From Akkermansiaceae bacterium (GTDB lineage Bacteria > Verrucomicrobiota > Verrucomicrobiia > Verrucomicrobiales > DEV007), in the NCBI GenBank assembly GCA_024233085.1, contig JACKQC010000017.1, positions 62,001-126,000 of the forward strand: a DNA stretch of 64,000 nt, in the 5' to 3' direction. This document shows, in pieces, positions 53,468 through 61,693 of the stretch (its first letter is position 1; each line of letters starts with the position of its first letter). The notes below the pieces were generated by a model. That model saw only the letters and a list, made by a program, of their open reading frames with translations. It ran no database searches and was not told where the DNA came from. The position numbers and the translations under genes are program-made.

Positions 53468-54466
53468 TTACTTCAGAAAAGCCGCGCTCAGCGAGTCGCA
53501 ATCCTCCATCGTGCGTTCGCCGGGGGCAATGACGAGGCGGTAGTTGACGTTCAGCGGAGCGCCTTCGGTGGCCTTGGCCACGAAGTAGGAGCCGAACCGC
53601 CCGTAGTCCCGCTCGCTGAACCGGGCCGGTTTCGGGTTTTGCGGCCGGTCCAGATAGACCGTGGTGTAGCGCTTTCCGCCCACGACGAAACTCATGGCCT
53701 TCCATGGCAAATCGCGGGTCGAATCGGAATCGTTCTTGGCATCCCAATTGATCGTTTTGCCAGGGGCATCCTTGCCCGTTTTCGGTCGAATGTAGTAGGT
53801 CTGCTTGGCGGTGTTTTCGGCGACTTCGTTGGAGGCGCGAAAATGAAAGCCCGCATGCTGGGGGTCACCGTCCACGGTCACCTCGCCCGCGACCGGCGTC
53901 AGCGTCGAGGAAAAATCCACCACCAGTCCTCCCGCCGCATCGAAGGAAAAACGCAACGTGCGCTCCTCGTTCGCGAAGACCGCGCCATCGTTACCGTGCC
54001 AGGCGATGCGCAGCCGCTGAGTGGCGGATTCCGCGTCCGCCGTCTGTTCCAAAAATTCCTCGTGGGTTTGGTGGGTGCCGGGCTGGCCGTCCTTGCCGGG
54101 CTTGCAATGCCAGATATCGACGGTTTGCGCCTTGCCCGAGGCATCGGTGTATCCGGTCTTGGAGAATCCGAAGTAGATACCGCGGTGATGAGTGTATTTC
54201 CCTCCGGGTCCCTTGGTAATGAAAGATTTTCCTTCCCAGTCATAAACGTGGTGAAAGGGCTTGTAGGTCTCCTCCCGTCGTTCCGGGCTGGAGAGATCGA
54301 TCCTTTCGTGGACGTAGCGGGCCACGGGACGTCCGTCATGGAGAAGGTCCACGAATTTTCCCGCCGTGTCTTTCCACTCGAATCCTTCGGCGGCCCGCGC
54401 CGGTGGAAGATTCAGCCCTACGAGAAGAGCGGCGAGGGAAGCGGCGGTGGCGAGGCGTTGATTCAT
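53468..54466 (-). CDS. Secreted DUF6807 (PmoA-like) family protein
   Basis: A 332-residue protein with signal peptide (1-26, ending ARAAE). The body shows DUF6807 features: PFHHVYDWEGKSFITKGPGGKYTHHRGIYFGFSK, IWHCKPGKDG, and TVYLDRPQNPKPARFSERDYGRFGSYF. The family is common near sugar-catabolic genes in Verrucomicrobiota and Planctomycetota, but its activity is not established. The start at 54466 places the signal peptide; the longer frame overlaps the promoter region of argA. Confidence 0.88.
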   Translation of the reverse strand: MNQRLATAASLAALLVGLNLPPARAAEGFEWKDTAGKFVDLLHDGRPVARYVHERIDLSSPERREETYKPFHHVYDWEGKSFITKGPGGKYTHHRGIYFGFSKTGYTDASGKAQTVDIWHCKPGKDGQPGTHQTHEEFLEQTADAESATQRLRIAWHGNDGAVFANEERTLRFSFDAAGGLVVDFSSTLTPVAGEVTVDGDPQHAGFHFRASNEVAENTAKQTYYIRPKTGKDAPGKTINWDAKNDSDSTRDLPWKAMSFVVGGKRYTTVYLDRPQNPKPARFSERDYGRFGSYFVAKATEGAPLNVNYRLVIAPGERTMEDCDSLSAAFLK

Positions 54467-54653
54467 GGAAGGCAAAGAAACGTTGGGGAAGGTTCCGGGA
54501 TTCTTCCGGCAAACCCCGGGTCCGGCAACCGCGAATTCGCGGCGAAAATCGTTTCGCGACTCTGTCCCTCCGTGGCGGAACGCCAAATTGAGGTTATCGT
54601 TTCGGTTTCCCACTCGCGACGCCATCGCTTTTCACGGTTCAGGCGCCCCGATT

Positions 54654-55940
54654 ATGAAATACGGCGATCTCAGAGGCATTCTTCAATACGTTCCGCAGTT
54701 CCGCGGCCGCACCTTCGTCGTCGCGTTGGACGGCGACGTCCTGGCCACGCGGAATTTTCCGAATATTCTTCTCGATCTCGCCGTGTTGCGTTCGTTGAAC
54801 GTCCGGATCGTTCTCGTTCACGGGGCCGCGAGACAGATTCGCGCCCTCGCCGAAAAGCGGGGCGTTCCGCTGTCCAACAGCGATGGAACCGGCGTGACCG
54901 ACGACGCGACGCTCGAGGTGAGCCTGGACGCCATCACGCGACTGAGCAATTCGGTCATGCAAAACCTGACCGCCATCCGCGTCCGCGCCGCCACGGCCAA
55001 CGCGGTGATCGCGCATCCCGCCGGGATCATCGGCGGAGTGGATCGCCAGCACACCGGAACCATCGACCGGATCGACACCGGGGTGCTGGAGAGCTTTTTG
55101 GATCAGGAGATTCTCCCCGTGGTGCCCCCGATCGGGTATGACGGCTCGGGACGCACTTTGAGGGTCAATTCCGACGCCGTCGCGATGGAGGTCGCCATTT
55201 CCCTCAAGGCTTCCAAGATCATTTTCCTCACCACCGCCGACCCCGACTTCGGAGAAGCCGCCGAGGGAAGGCGCCAGTTCGACGCCAACGCGGCGGAGGC
55301 GCTGCGCCTCGCGGTCCAGGAATCGGTTCCGCCCGGTCTCTTCTCGAAGCTTCGCCACGCCATCCGCGCCTGCCGGGAAGGCGTCGCCCGCGTTCACATA
55401 GTCAACGGCAAGCGGGACGACGCCCTGCTGGCGGAGCTTTTCAGCAACGAAGGCGTCGGGGTCATGGTTTTCGCCGACGCCTATCGGAAAGTCCGGCCCG
55501 CCACCCGCCAGGATGTGGATGAAATGCTGCTGATGATGCGGCAGGCGGTCGAGGACGAAATGCTCGTCGAGCGCACCCGGGAGGAAATTCTGAACCGGCT
55601 TACCGACTACGCTGTGATGGAGATCGACGGGAACATCGTCGGCTGCGTGGCCGTCCATGGCGACCCGGAGGCGAAGGCCTGCGAGGTCGCCTGCCTCTAC
55701 ACCAAGCGGGCCCACGAAGGCCTCGGATACGGGCGCCGGTTGGTCGCGGAGGCGGAAAAGATGGCCCGCCAGCGCGGAGCCGGAGCGGTGTTCGCGCTCT
55801 CCACGCAGACGGCCGGTTTTTTCGAGCGCCTGGGCTACCGGCGGCAGTCCGGGCTTTCCATCGTCCCCGACGAACGCCGCGAGCGGTGGGAAAAGAGCGG
55901 CCGCAACGCCCTGTTGCTGGTCAAAGATCTCGGCGATTGA
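54654..55940 (+). CDS. argA: Amino-acid N-acetyltransferase (N-acetylglutamate synthase)
   Basis: A 428-residue ArgA with an N-terminal amino-acid-kinase domain (about 1-280; VLVHGAARQIRALAEKRG, VVPPIGYDGSGRTLRVNSDAVAMEVA) and a C-terminal GNAT domain (about 285-425) with the acetyl-CoA loop EGLGYGRRLVAEAEKMA and FFERLGYRR. It catalyses the first step of arginine synthesis; the kinase-like domain binds arginine as feedback inhibitor. The start at 54654 matches the family; upstream frame is the reverse of the DUF6807 5' end. Confidence 0.95.
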   Translation: MKYGDLRGILQYVPQFRGRTFVVALDGDVLATRNFPNILLDLAVLRSLNVRIVLVHGAARQIRALAEKRGVPLSNSDGTGVTDDATLEVSLDAITRLSNSVMQNLTAIRVRAATANAVIAHPAGIIGGVDRQHTGTIDRIDTGVLESFLDQEILPVVPPIGYDGSGRTLRVNSDAVAMEVAISLKASKIIFLTTADPDFGEAAEGRRQFDANAAEALRLAVQESVPPGLFSKLRHAIRACREGVARVHIVNGKRDDALLAELFSNEGVGVMVFADAYRKVRPATRQDVDEMLLMMRQAVEDEMLVERTREEILNRLTDYAVMEIDGNIVGCVAVHGDPEAKACEVACLYTKRAHEGLGYGRRLVAEAEKMARQRGAGAVFALSTQTAGFFERLGYRRQSGLSIVPDERRERWEKSGRNALLLVKDLGD

Positions 55941-55952
55941 CCGAGCCGCGTG

Positions 55953-56894
55953 TCAGCGGTCGCGGGGCGTCAGATAGACCACCAGCGGACGATGATCGCT
56001 CGCCGTGTCCCAGCCCTCCGCGTGAGGGATGTGGGAGCGATCCCGGTCAATCTCCGGCAGGAGCCCCTGGCTGACGAGCGCGTAGTCGAACCGCGAGTAA
56101 TTGTCGGCAAACTCCCAGTAATGAGTCCAGCGAAAACCATACCGATCGCGCAGTCTCAGGTCGGACAGGTAACCCTGGCCGCCGAAACGACCGCGCAGCG
56201 CCTTGATCGGCGGCTCCGGCGGGTCCTCGTTCATGTCGCCATAGACCAGCACGTTGGCGCCCGGCTCGGCCGCGAAAATCTCGTCAAGATGCTGGCGCGC
56301 GAGATGGGCCTCGTGTCGGCGCATTTCCTCCTGAGGCGCTTCCGGCACTTCCCGCTTGGATTTGAGATGAAGCCCGACACATCGAAGGCGGTAGCTCTCC
56401 GACAGCTTGAGCGTCACGTCGAGGATGCCCCGTTGAAAGGGCAGGCGTGTCTGCTCAATGGTGTAGGACAGATCGCCGCGCGATTGGCGGGACACGATGG
56501 GAAAGCGCGTCAGCAGCCCGAGATTGCGTTCCCAGCCGCTCGCCGCGTGGATCAGTTCCGTTTCGGGGAGATCGACGCCCTTTGCCTTGAGGCGCTTTTG
56601 CAAATCCAACAGGAAGGGCTCGTCGCCGATCTCGCAAACCCCGAGAATATCGGGTTTTTCCCGGGCGATCACCTCAATGAGGGCGGCGATCTCGTTTTCC
56701 GGCTTTGGAGCGCCCTCCACGACTTCCCCGCCCACCCGCCGATCCATGGCGAGGTAGTTCTTCAGATTGTAGGCCATGAAAACCGCGGGCTTCTCCGGCG
56801 CCGATCCGGACGGGTCCTGAGCGAGACAGGGGAAGGCAAATGCCAAAAAAAACGCCAGCCCGGCGAGCGGGCTGGCGTTGGAAAGCGACTTCAC
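55953..56894 (-). CDS. Endonuclease/exonuclease/phosphatase family protein, secreted
   Basis: A 313-residue protein with signal peptide (1-26) and the EEP fold. Catalytic motifs are MAYNLKNY, CEIGD (metal-binding Glu), GLHLKSKRE, YGDMNEDP and the C-terminal SDHRPLV His. EEP enzymes cleave phosphodiesters. Codons 5-16 also form a hairpin followed by eight T (see the terminator at 56845-56879), so the region for the signal peptide doubles as a terminator-like structure. The alternative Met at about residue 40 (MAYNLKNY) would lose the signal peptide. Confidence 0.88.
   Translation of the reverse strand: MKSLSNASPLAGLAFFLAFAFPCLAQDPSGSAPEKPAVFMAYNLKNYLAMDRRVGGEVVEGAPKPENEIAALIEVIAREKPDILGVCEIGDEPFLLDLQKRLKAKGVDLPETELIHAASGWERNLGLLTRFPIVSRQSRGDLSYTIEQTRLPFQRGILDVTLKLSESYRLRCVGLHLKSKREVPEAPQEEMRRHEAHLARQHLDEIFAAEPGANVLVYGDMNEDPPEPPIKALRGRFGGQGYLSDLRLRDRYGFRWTHYWEFADNYSRFDYALVSQGLLPEIDRDRSHIPHAEGWDTASDHRPLVVYLTPRDR
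56845..56879 (-). terminator. Terminator-like hairpin inside the EEP-gene signal-peptide codons
   Basis: On the minus strand an 11-bp perfect stem (AACGCCAGCCC with GGGCTGGCGTT, 7-base loop) is followed by a run of eight T. It is at codons 5-16 of the EEP gene and 93 bp after the first tatA, where a terminator for tatA is expected. Confidence 0.75.
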
Positions 56895-56971
56895 GGCGCG
56901 GGCGGAGAAGCTGGGTGAGAATTCCGAGTTGGCCGGGAACCTGCGAAAGGAGGGAAAAAATCGCGTCGTAA

Positions 56972-57226
56972 TCAGTCTTCCGTCGCGGAGGGGGAAGGCT
57001 CGGTCTTGGCGGGTTCTTCGGCCTTGGGGGAACTGGGCCGATCCCAGTCCTTGCGGCCTTCGTCTTCGCCGACCTTGATTTCGCGCTCGAAATCTTCCTT
57101 GGCTTTTTTGAATTCGCCCATTCCCTTGCCGATGCCGCGTGCCAGTTCGGGAATCTTCTTCGCGCCGAACAGCAGCAGAACGATCAGGAAAATGAGCATC
57201 ATTTCCTGGAAACCGATGGGGCCCAT
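56972..57226 (-). CDS. tatA: Sec-independent translocase TatA/E-type protein, copy 1
   Basis: An 84-residue protein: one N-terminal membrane helix (MGPIGFQEMMLIFLIVLLLFGAKK, positions 1-24), the hinge KKIPELARGIGKGMGEFKKAKEDF amphipathic helix, and a Lys/Glu/Ser-rich tail. TatA oligomers open the passage for folded proteins such as the Tat-signal DUF3500 protein in this window. No tatC is here. The start at 57226 follows family form; the upstream extension is not conserved. Confidence 0.93.
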   Translation of the reverse strand: MGPIGFQEMMLIFLIVLLLFGAKKIPELARGIGKGMGEFKKAKEDFEREIKVGEDEGRKDWDRPSSPKAEEPAKTEPSPSATED

Positions 57227-57326
57227 AAGTGCGAGTGGGGTGTTGAAATTCACAAATCGAGGATAGGCTGGGGGCACCGCCCGCGCAAAAGGAATTTCGC
57301 GCCCGTCGGTGACCGTTCCGGAGTTT

Positions 57327-57509
57327 TCAGCCCTGAGCGGAGTTCTCGGCGGCGGCGCCTTCCGTGTGGAATTCGTCGCGCGCCCGTTTGAATTCTCCCA
57401 GACTGTGCCCGAGATTTCGAGCCAGCAAGGGAATGCGTTTCGCGCCGAAGAGCAGCAAAAACATGAGGAAGATCAGGAGCATTTCCTGGAAACCGATGGG
57501 TCCGAACAT
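57327..57509 (-). CDS. tatA: Sec-independent translocase TatA/E-type protein, copy 2
   Basis: A 60-residue protein very similar to copy 1 in the first 45 residues (MFGPIGFQEMLLIFLMFLLLFGAKRIPLLARNLG, FKRARDEF), with only a short tail. It lies 101 bp upstream of copy 1 in the same direction. Tandem TatA copies imply a duplication; the short tail suggests a TatE-like variant or different partner. The start at 57509 matches copy 1. Confidence 0.92.
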   Translation of the reverse strand: MFGPIGFQEMLLIFLMFLLLFGAKRIPLLARNLGHSLGEFKRARDEFHTEGAAAENSAQG

Positions 57510-57772
57510 AGTCGTGAGGAGGGAGGAGGGTTGAAGTTGGCGGTCACCCGTTCTCACCGGAGAACGGGCGCTTTTGACTGGGGGAACGATGCTCGACCGC
57601 CCGCTCAGGGGCAACGGCGGTTAGCGGCTGGCGCGGCCGCGCTGGCGCGATCGTGCCGGTCCGGCGGGAGCGTCAATCCGGGCCGGCAAACTGAATAACG
57701 GCGTTGAACTTCGCGTCGAACCCGCTAGAATGGCGTTCCACAACCCATCCCATTAACGAAAAACCGATACCC

Positions 57773-58204
57773 ATGCGAATTCACATTGCTACGATCGCGA
57801 TCGCGGGGCTCGCTCTGGCCGGCGCCGCCCGGGCCGAGGGTCCCGATTTCGAAAAAGAAATCTGGCCCTTCGTCAAGAACAGCTGCGTCAAGTGCCACCA
57901 GCCGCCCCACAAGGACGAGCGCGGCCGCACCCGCAAACCGAAGGCCGATCTCGTCATCACCAACAAGGCCGATTTCCTCAAGGGCGGCGAAGACGGCGAA
58001 GTCATCAAGGCCGGCAATCCGAAGGAAAGCTCCTTTCTCCAGCGCACTCTGCTCGACATGAGCAGCGACGACCACATGCCGCCGGAAGGCAAGGCCGACG
58101 AATGGACCGACGAGCAGAAAAAGCTCTTCGAAGCGTGGATCCAGGCCGGCGCCGACTTCGGCAAGTGGGAGCGCGACCCGGAAGTCGACCTCAAGGACGA
58201 GTGA
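57773..58204 (+). CDS. c-type cytochrome of the planctomycete PSCyt1 type
   Basis: A 143-residue protein with signal peptide (1-22, ending ARAE). One haem site CVKCH lies at about residues 39-43, followed by a Lys-rich loop, the DFLKGG and PKESSFLQRTL segments and SDDHMPPEGKADEWTDEQKKLFEAWIQAGADFG, with the methionine (HMPP) as expected distal ligand. This fits a cytochrome c domain typical of Planctomycetota and Verrucomicrobiota. It sits next to a second cytochrome gene on the same strand. Confidence 0.9.
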   Translation: MRIHIATIAIAGLALAGAARAEGPDFEKEIWPFVKNSCVKCHQPPHKDERGRTRKPKADLVITNKADFLKGGEDGEVIKAGNPKESSFLQRTLLDMSSDDHMPPEGKADEWTDEQKKLFEAWIQAGADFGKWERDPEVDLKDE

Positions 58205-58220
58205 TCCGACGCGGTCGAGT

Positions 58221-58253
58221 CAACAGGGTTAGGTCGGCGACCCGACCCTGTTG
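58221..58253. repeat. 22-bp-period palindromic repeat, locus 6 (two inverted units)
   Basis: CAACAGGGTTA at 58221 and CGACCCTGTTG at 58243 with linker GGTCGGCGACC. It follows 16 bp after the cytochrome stop and precedes the terminator. Confidence 0.85.
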
Positions 58254-58271
58254 GGTCCGAACCCTTTTTCG

Positions 58272-58307
58272 AAAGCCGGAGTTCCCCCGAAGGGGCTCCG
58301 GCTTTTT
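58272..58307 (+). terminator. Rho-independent terminator after the first cytochrome gene
   Basis: AAAGCCGGAG and CTCCGGCTTT form a 10-bp stem, with an inner CCCC/GGGG pair, followed by TTTTT. The A-rich left side makes it potentially bidirectional. Confidence 0.85.
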
Positions 58308-58382
58308 CGTGGCGCGATGCCGCCAAGGCTCCGAAAACGCGTTGCGGGCTCTGGCCGCGAACCTAGGGTGTGCGGATACCCG

Positions 58383-59369
58383 ATGAAGACGTTTTCCTTA
58401 CCTCACGCCGCCGCTCTTGCCTTCGTCCTGGCCGCCGCCGCGCCCGCGGGCCAGGCGCTGGCCCAGGCCAAGGTCGATTTCGAAAAACAGATCCTGCCGG
58501 TGCTGGAGCGCAGTTGCGTGAAGTGCCACAAGGCTCCCTTCGAGGAAAACGGCAAAACGGTGAAACCGAAGGCCGGGCTCCGGCTCGACGCCGCGTGGGC
58601 GATCAAACTCGGCAGCGAGGACGGCGCCGTTCTGACTCCGGGCAAATCCGGCGAGAGCGATCTCTATCTGCTCACCTCGCTGCCCGCCGACGATGACGAC
58701 GTGATGCCGCCGAACGAAAAAGCCGAGCCGCTCAGTGACGCCGAAAAGGAACTCCTGAAAAAATGGATCGACGAGGGCGCGAATTTTGGGGGATGGGCCG
58801 GTAATCTGGAGGGAAAACCGAAGGAAGTTTCGAACACGGGCGACAAGCTGGCGGTCTCCGAAATCCAGGAAACCTACAAGAAGTTGGCCGAAGGTCTCAA
58901 GCCGCTCGAGGAAAAGGCGTGGAAAGGCGTCACCGCCGCCGGCGGGCGGGTGCTGCCTTTGTCGGACGAGAGCCCGCTGCTCGAAGTCGATTTCCGCCTG
59001 TCGGGCGAGGACGCCGACGATGCCGATGTGGCGTCCATTGCCGCGGTGGGCGCCAATGTTGCCCGGCTCGATCTTTCCAAGACGGCCATCACCGACGCGG
59101 CGCTCGATCATGTGTCGGGTCTCGACCGGCTGATCCGGCTCGACCTGCACCAGACCAAGACCACCGACGCGGGCCTGGCGAAGCTGGAGGGCCTCGAAAA
59201 CCTCCGTTATCTCAATCTCTACGGCACGGAGGTGACCGATGCCGGGCTCGATCACCTGAAAGGGCTCAAAAATCTGGAAAACCTTTACCTCTGGCAGTCG
59301 AAAGTGACCGAGGGCGGCGTGAAAAAACTTCAAAACGCCCTGCCGGAGGCGAAGATCATCTGGAAATAA
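58383..59369 (+). CDS. c-type cytochrome with C-terminal leucine-rich repeats
   Basis: A 328-residue protein: signal peptide (1-28), PSCyt1-type cytochrome domain (about 30-140) with one CVKCH haem site and DVMPPNEKAEPLSDAEKELLKKWIDEGANFG, a linker, and a C-terminal LRR domain (about 220-328) with repeated xxLxxLxLxxTxxTDAGLxxL units (for example LIRLDLHQTKTTDAGLAKL and YLNLYGTEVTDAGLDHL). Joining a haem electron carrier to a protein-binding repeat is a recurring pattern in these phyla. It shares the preceding cytochrome motif and may be its partner. Confidence 0.9.
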   Translation: MKTFSLPHAAALAFVLAAAAPAGQALAQAKVDFEKQILPVLERSCVKCHKAPFEENGKTVKPKAGLRLDAAWAIKLGSEDGAVLTPGKSGESDLYLLTSLPADDDDVMPPNEKAEPLSDAEKELLKKWIDEGANFGGWAGNLEGKPKEVSNTGDKLAVSEIQETYKKLAEGLKPLEEKAWKGVTAAGGRVLPLSDESPLLEVDFRLSGEDADDADVASIAAVGANVARLDLSKTAITDAALDHVSGLDRLIRLDLHQTKTTDAGLAKLEGLENLRYLNLYGTEVTDAGLDHLKGLKNLENLYLWQSKVTEGGVKKLQNALPEAKIIWK

Positions 59370-59417
59370 GACCCGTTGCCGATCCCGGCGCGGCCCGCCG
59401 GGTAAAACGGCGCCGAT

Positions 59418-59900
59418 TCAAGGGCGGATCGCCCGAAACAGCCGGATCATTTCCGCCGCGGCCCGCGCGGCTTCGGTGCCGCGATTGATGGGCGAATCCA
59501 AGCCGCAGCGAGCGGCGGCGTCCCGTTCGTGATCCACCAGAAGCACCTCGTGGATCACTGGAATGAGGTGGCTGGTGGCGCTCCTCGACAGGGACTCGGT
59601 GAGGCCGGTCGCGATGAGGTCGGCGTGGGCGGTTTTACCTCGAATGATCACGCCCAAGGCGATGATGGCGGCCGGACGCTGGCTGTCCCGGCGGCAGAGC
59701 GCCTCGACGGTGACGGGGATTTCAAAGGCGCCCGGCACCCGGAAAACGTCGATCTCCGCCGCGGGCAGCAGCGCCTCGAGTTCCTTCTGAGCGCCGGCAA
59801 GCAGGCCATCGGTGAATTCGGCGTTGTATCGGCTGGCGACAATCGCGACGGGATGCGGGTCGTTGTCGATGGCCGGGGCGGTGGGCAGGTTGGTTTCCAT
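59418..59900 (-). CDS. ribH: 6,7-dimethyl-8-ribityllumazine synthase
   Basis: A 160-residue lumazine synthase of usual length: IVASRYNAEFTDGLLAGA, VPGAFEIPVTVEAL, IALGVIIRGKTAHADLIA (with the family histidine) and SPINRGTEAARAAAEM. It condenses the ribityl-uracil with butanone-phosphate made by RibB, the first domain of the neighbouring gene. It lies 42 bp after ribBA, so both are probably in one transcript. Confidence 0.95.
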   Translation of the reverse strand: METNLPTAPAIDNDPHPVAIVASRYNAEFTDGLLAGAQKELEALLPAAEIDVFRVPGAFEIPVTVEALCRRDSQRPAAIIALGVIIRGKTAHADLIATGLTESLSRSATSHLIPVIHEVLLVDHERDAAARCGLDSPINRGTEAARAAAEMIRLFRAIRP

Positions 59901-59942
59901 GGTCTCTCAATTCGGGGAAGGAAAAGGGGAGGGGGCGTGGCG

Positions 59943-61154
59943 TCAAAGCAGGTGACCGAGCTTTTCCTTCTTGGTCCGCAGGTAGCGCTCGTTGTGGGGA
60001 TTGGGCGGCGATTTCAGCGGCACCTGTTCGATGATTTCGAGGTCATGCCCGTCGAGTCCCACCACTTTCCGCGGATTGTTGGTCATGAGGCGGATTTTGC
60101 GGACGCCCAGATCGTGCAGAATCTGGGCGCCCATGCCGTAGTCGCGCAGGTCGGAGGGAAACCCGAGCTTTTCGTTGGCTTCGACGGTGTCGAGGCCTTC
60201 CTGCTGGAGTTTGTAGGCCCGAATCTTGTTCGCCAACCCAATGCCGCGCCCTTCCTGCCGCATGTAAACGAGGACGCCCGCGCCGGCCTCTTCGATCTGG
60301 CTCAGCGCGGTGTGGAGCTGATTCCCGCAATCGCAGCGCCGGGAACCGAACACGTCGCCGGTCAGGCATTCGCTGTGGACGCGGACCAGCACGGGCGTGT
60401 CCGGACCGATCTGGCCCTTTACCAGCGCGAGGTGCTGCTCCGAGGGGACGATGGTGCTCTGGTAAAGATTCAACTCGAAGGTGCCGTAGTCGGTGGGCAT
60501 CTCGATGCGTTCGAGCCGCTCGATGAGCTTTTCCCGGGTCCGCCGAAAGTCGATGAGGGCTGCGATGGTTCCGATTTTCAGGCCGTGTTGTCGGGCGAAT
60601 TCGGTCAGGCGCGGCAGGCGGGCGGCTTCTCCGTTTTCGTCCAGGATTTCGCAGATCACACCGGCGGACTCGAGGCCGGACATCCGGGCGAGATCGACGG
60701 CGCCCTCGGTGTGCCCGGCCCGCCGCAGCACGCCTCCCGGCTTGGCCTGGATGGGAAAAATGTGGCCGGGCTGCACCAGGTCGTTCGGTTCCGAGAGCGG
60801 ATCGGCCAGCACGCGCAGGGTGCGGGCCCGGTCGGAGGCGCTGATCCCGGTGCTGATCCCGCCGGCGGCGTCCACCGCGACGGTGAAATCCGTGCCGAAG
60901 TGCTCCGTGTTCCGCCGCACCATGGGCCGGAGCCCCAGCCGCGTCGCCGTCTCGGGCGGGATCGGCGCGCAGATCAGGCCGCGTCCGTGGGTAATCATGA
61001 AGTTCACCCCTTCGGCGGTGATCTTTTCGGCCGCCGCCACGAGGTCACCCTCGTTTTCCCGGTCGGCGTCATCGACGAGAATGACCATCCGGCCCGCCGC
61101 GATGTCGGCGATCAGGTCCTCGATGGGGCTGAAGGGGGATTGGCTGTCCGACAT
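59943..61154 (-). CDS. ribBA: Bifunctional DHBP synthase / GTP cyclohydrolase II
   Basis: A 403-residue fusion. The RibB half (about 1-205) shows DDADRENEGDLVAAAE, MITHGRGLICAPI, and GHTEGAVDL; the RibA half (about 210-400) shows VHSECLTGDVFGSRRCDCGNQL with the zinc cysteines, QEGRGIGL and GLDGHDLEIIEQVP. It provides both building blocks for riboflavin. The upstream leader (61155-61284) has no sequence I can recognise as an FMN riboswitch. Confidence 0.96.
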   Translation of the reverse strand: MSDSQSPFSPIEDLIADIAAGRMVILVDDADRENEGDLVAAAEKITAEGVNFMITHGRGLICAPIPPETATRLGLRPMVRRNTEHFGTDFTVAVDAAGGISTGISASDRARTLRVLADPLSEPNDLVQPGHIFPIQAKPGGVLRRAGHTEGAVDLARMSGLESAGVICEILDENGEAARLPRLTEFARQHGLKIGTIAALIDFRRTREKLIERLERIEMPTDYGTFELNLYQSTIVPSEQHLALVKGQIGPDTPVLVRVHSECLTGDVFGSRRCDCGNQLHTALSQIEEAGAGVLVYMRQEGRGIGLANKIRAYKLQQEGLDTVEANEKLGFPSDLRDYGMGAQILHDLGVRKIRLMTNNPRKVVGLDGHDLEIIEQVPLKSPPNPHNERYLRTKKEKLGHLL

Positions 61155-61284
61155 GTCAGGAATGCGACGGGGATCCGGATGTCACCACCCACCATAGCAT
61201 CAAGGGCGCGGGTCTCAATCGGACGCTCCCGTGCTCGTGGCGAAACCTTTTGTGTTTCATGGGGGACGGGCTTAATCTTGCCGC

Positions 61285-61650
61285 ATGGCGGAAGCGACAT
61301 TGGAGGCCCGGTTTGCCATGGCCCGTTTTGACGAAATCCCGGCGGTCCCATGCCCCTGCGGCGAATCGAAGCGCGCTTTCATGGACGAACCCGAGGGCGT
61401 CGCGTCGATGCATCTCGTCACCATCAAGGCCGACAGCCGGACCCATTACCACAAACGGATGACGGAGATTTACTACGTCCTCGAGGGCGAGGGCGCGCTC
61501 GAGCTGGACGGCGATAGCTTCCCGGTCCGGCCCGGCACGGCGGTCATGATCAAGCCCGGGTGCCGCCACCGCGCGGTCGGAGAGGGGTTGAAAATTCTCA
61601 ACGTCCCGGTTCCCAAATTCGATCCCGACGACGAGTGGTTCGACGAGTAG
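61285..61650 (+). CDS. Cupin domain protein
   Basis: A 121-residue single-domain cupin. Motif 1 is THYHKRMTEIYYVLEGEGALELDG (with two His and a Glu of the metal site) and motif 2 PGTAVMIKPGCRHRAVG (with the last His). Such small cupins are isomerases, dioxygenases or binding proteins; a specific activity cannot be read. A start at 61318 is also possible. It is convergently placed with nothing and faces away from ribBA. Confidence 0.9.
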   Translation: MAEATLEARFAMARFDEIPAVPCPCGESKRAFMDEPEGVASMHLVTIKADSRTHYHKRMTEIYYVLEGEGALELDGDSFPVRPGTAVMIKPGCRHRAVGEGLKILNVPVPKFDPDDEWFDE

Positions 61651-61693
61651 GGGCGCCTCCCGGCCATTTTTTTCCAGCAACTCCGCCAGGCTC

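Noticed and set aside
61155..61284. FMN riboswitch before ribBA
   Set aside because: No conserved RFN-element sequence could be found in the leader.
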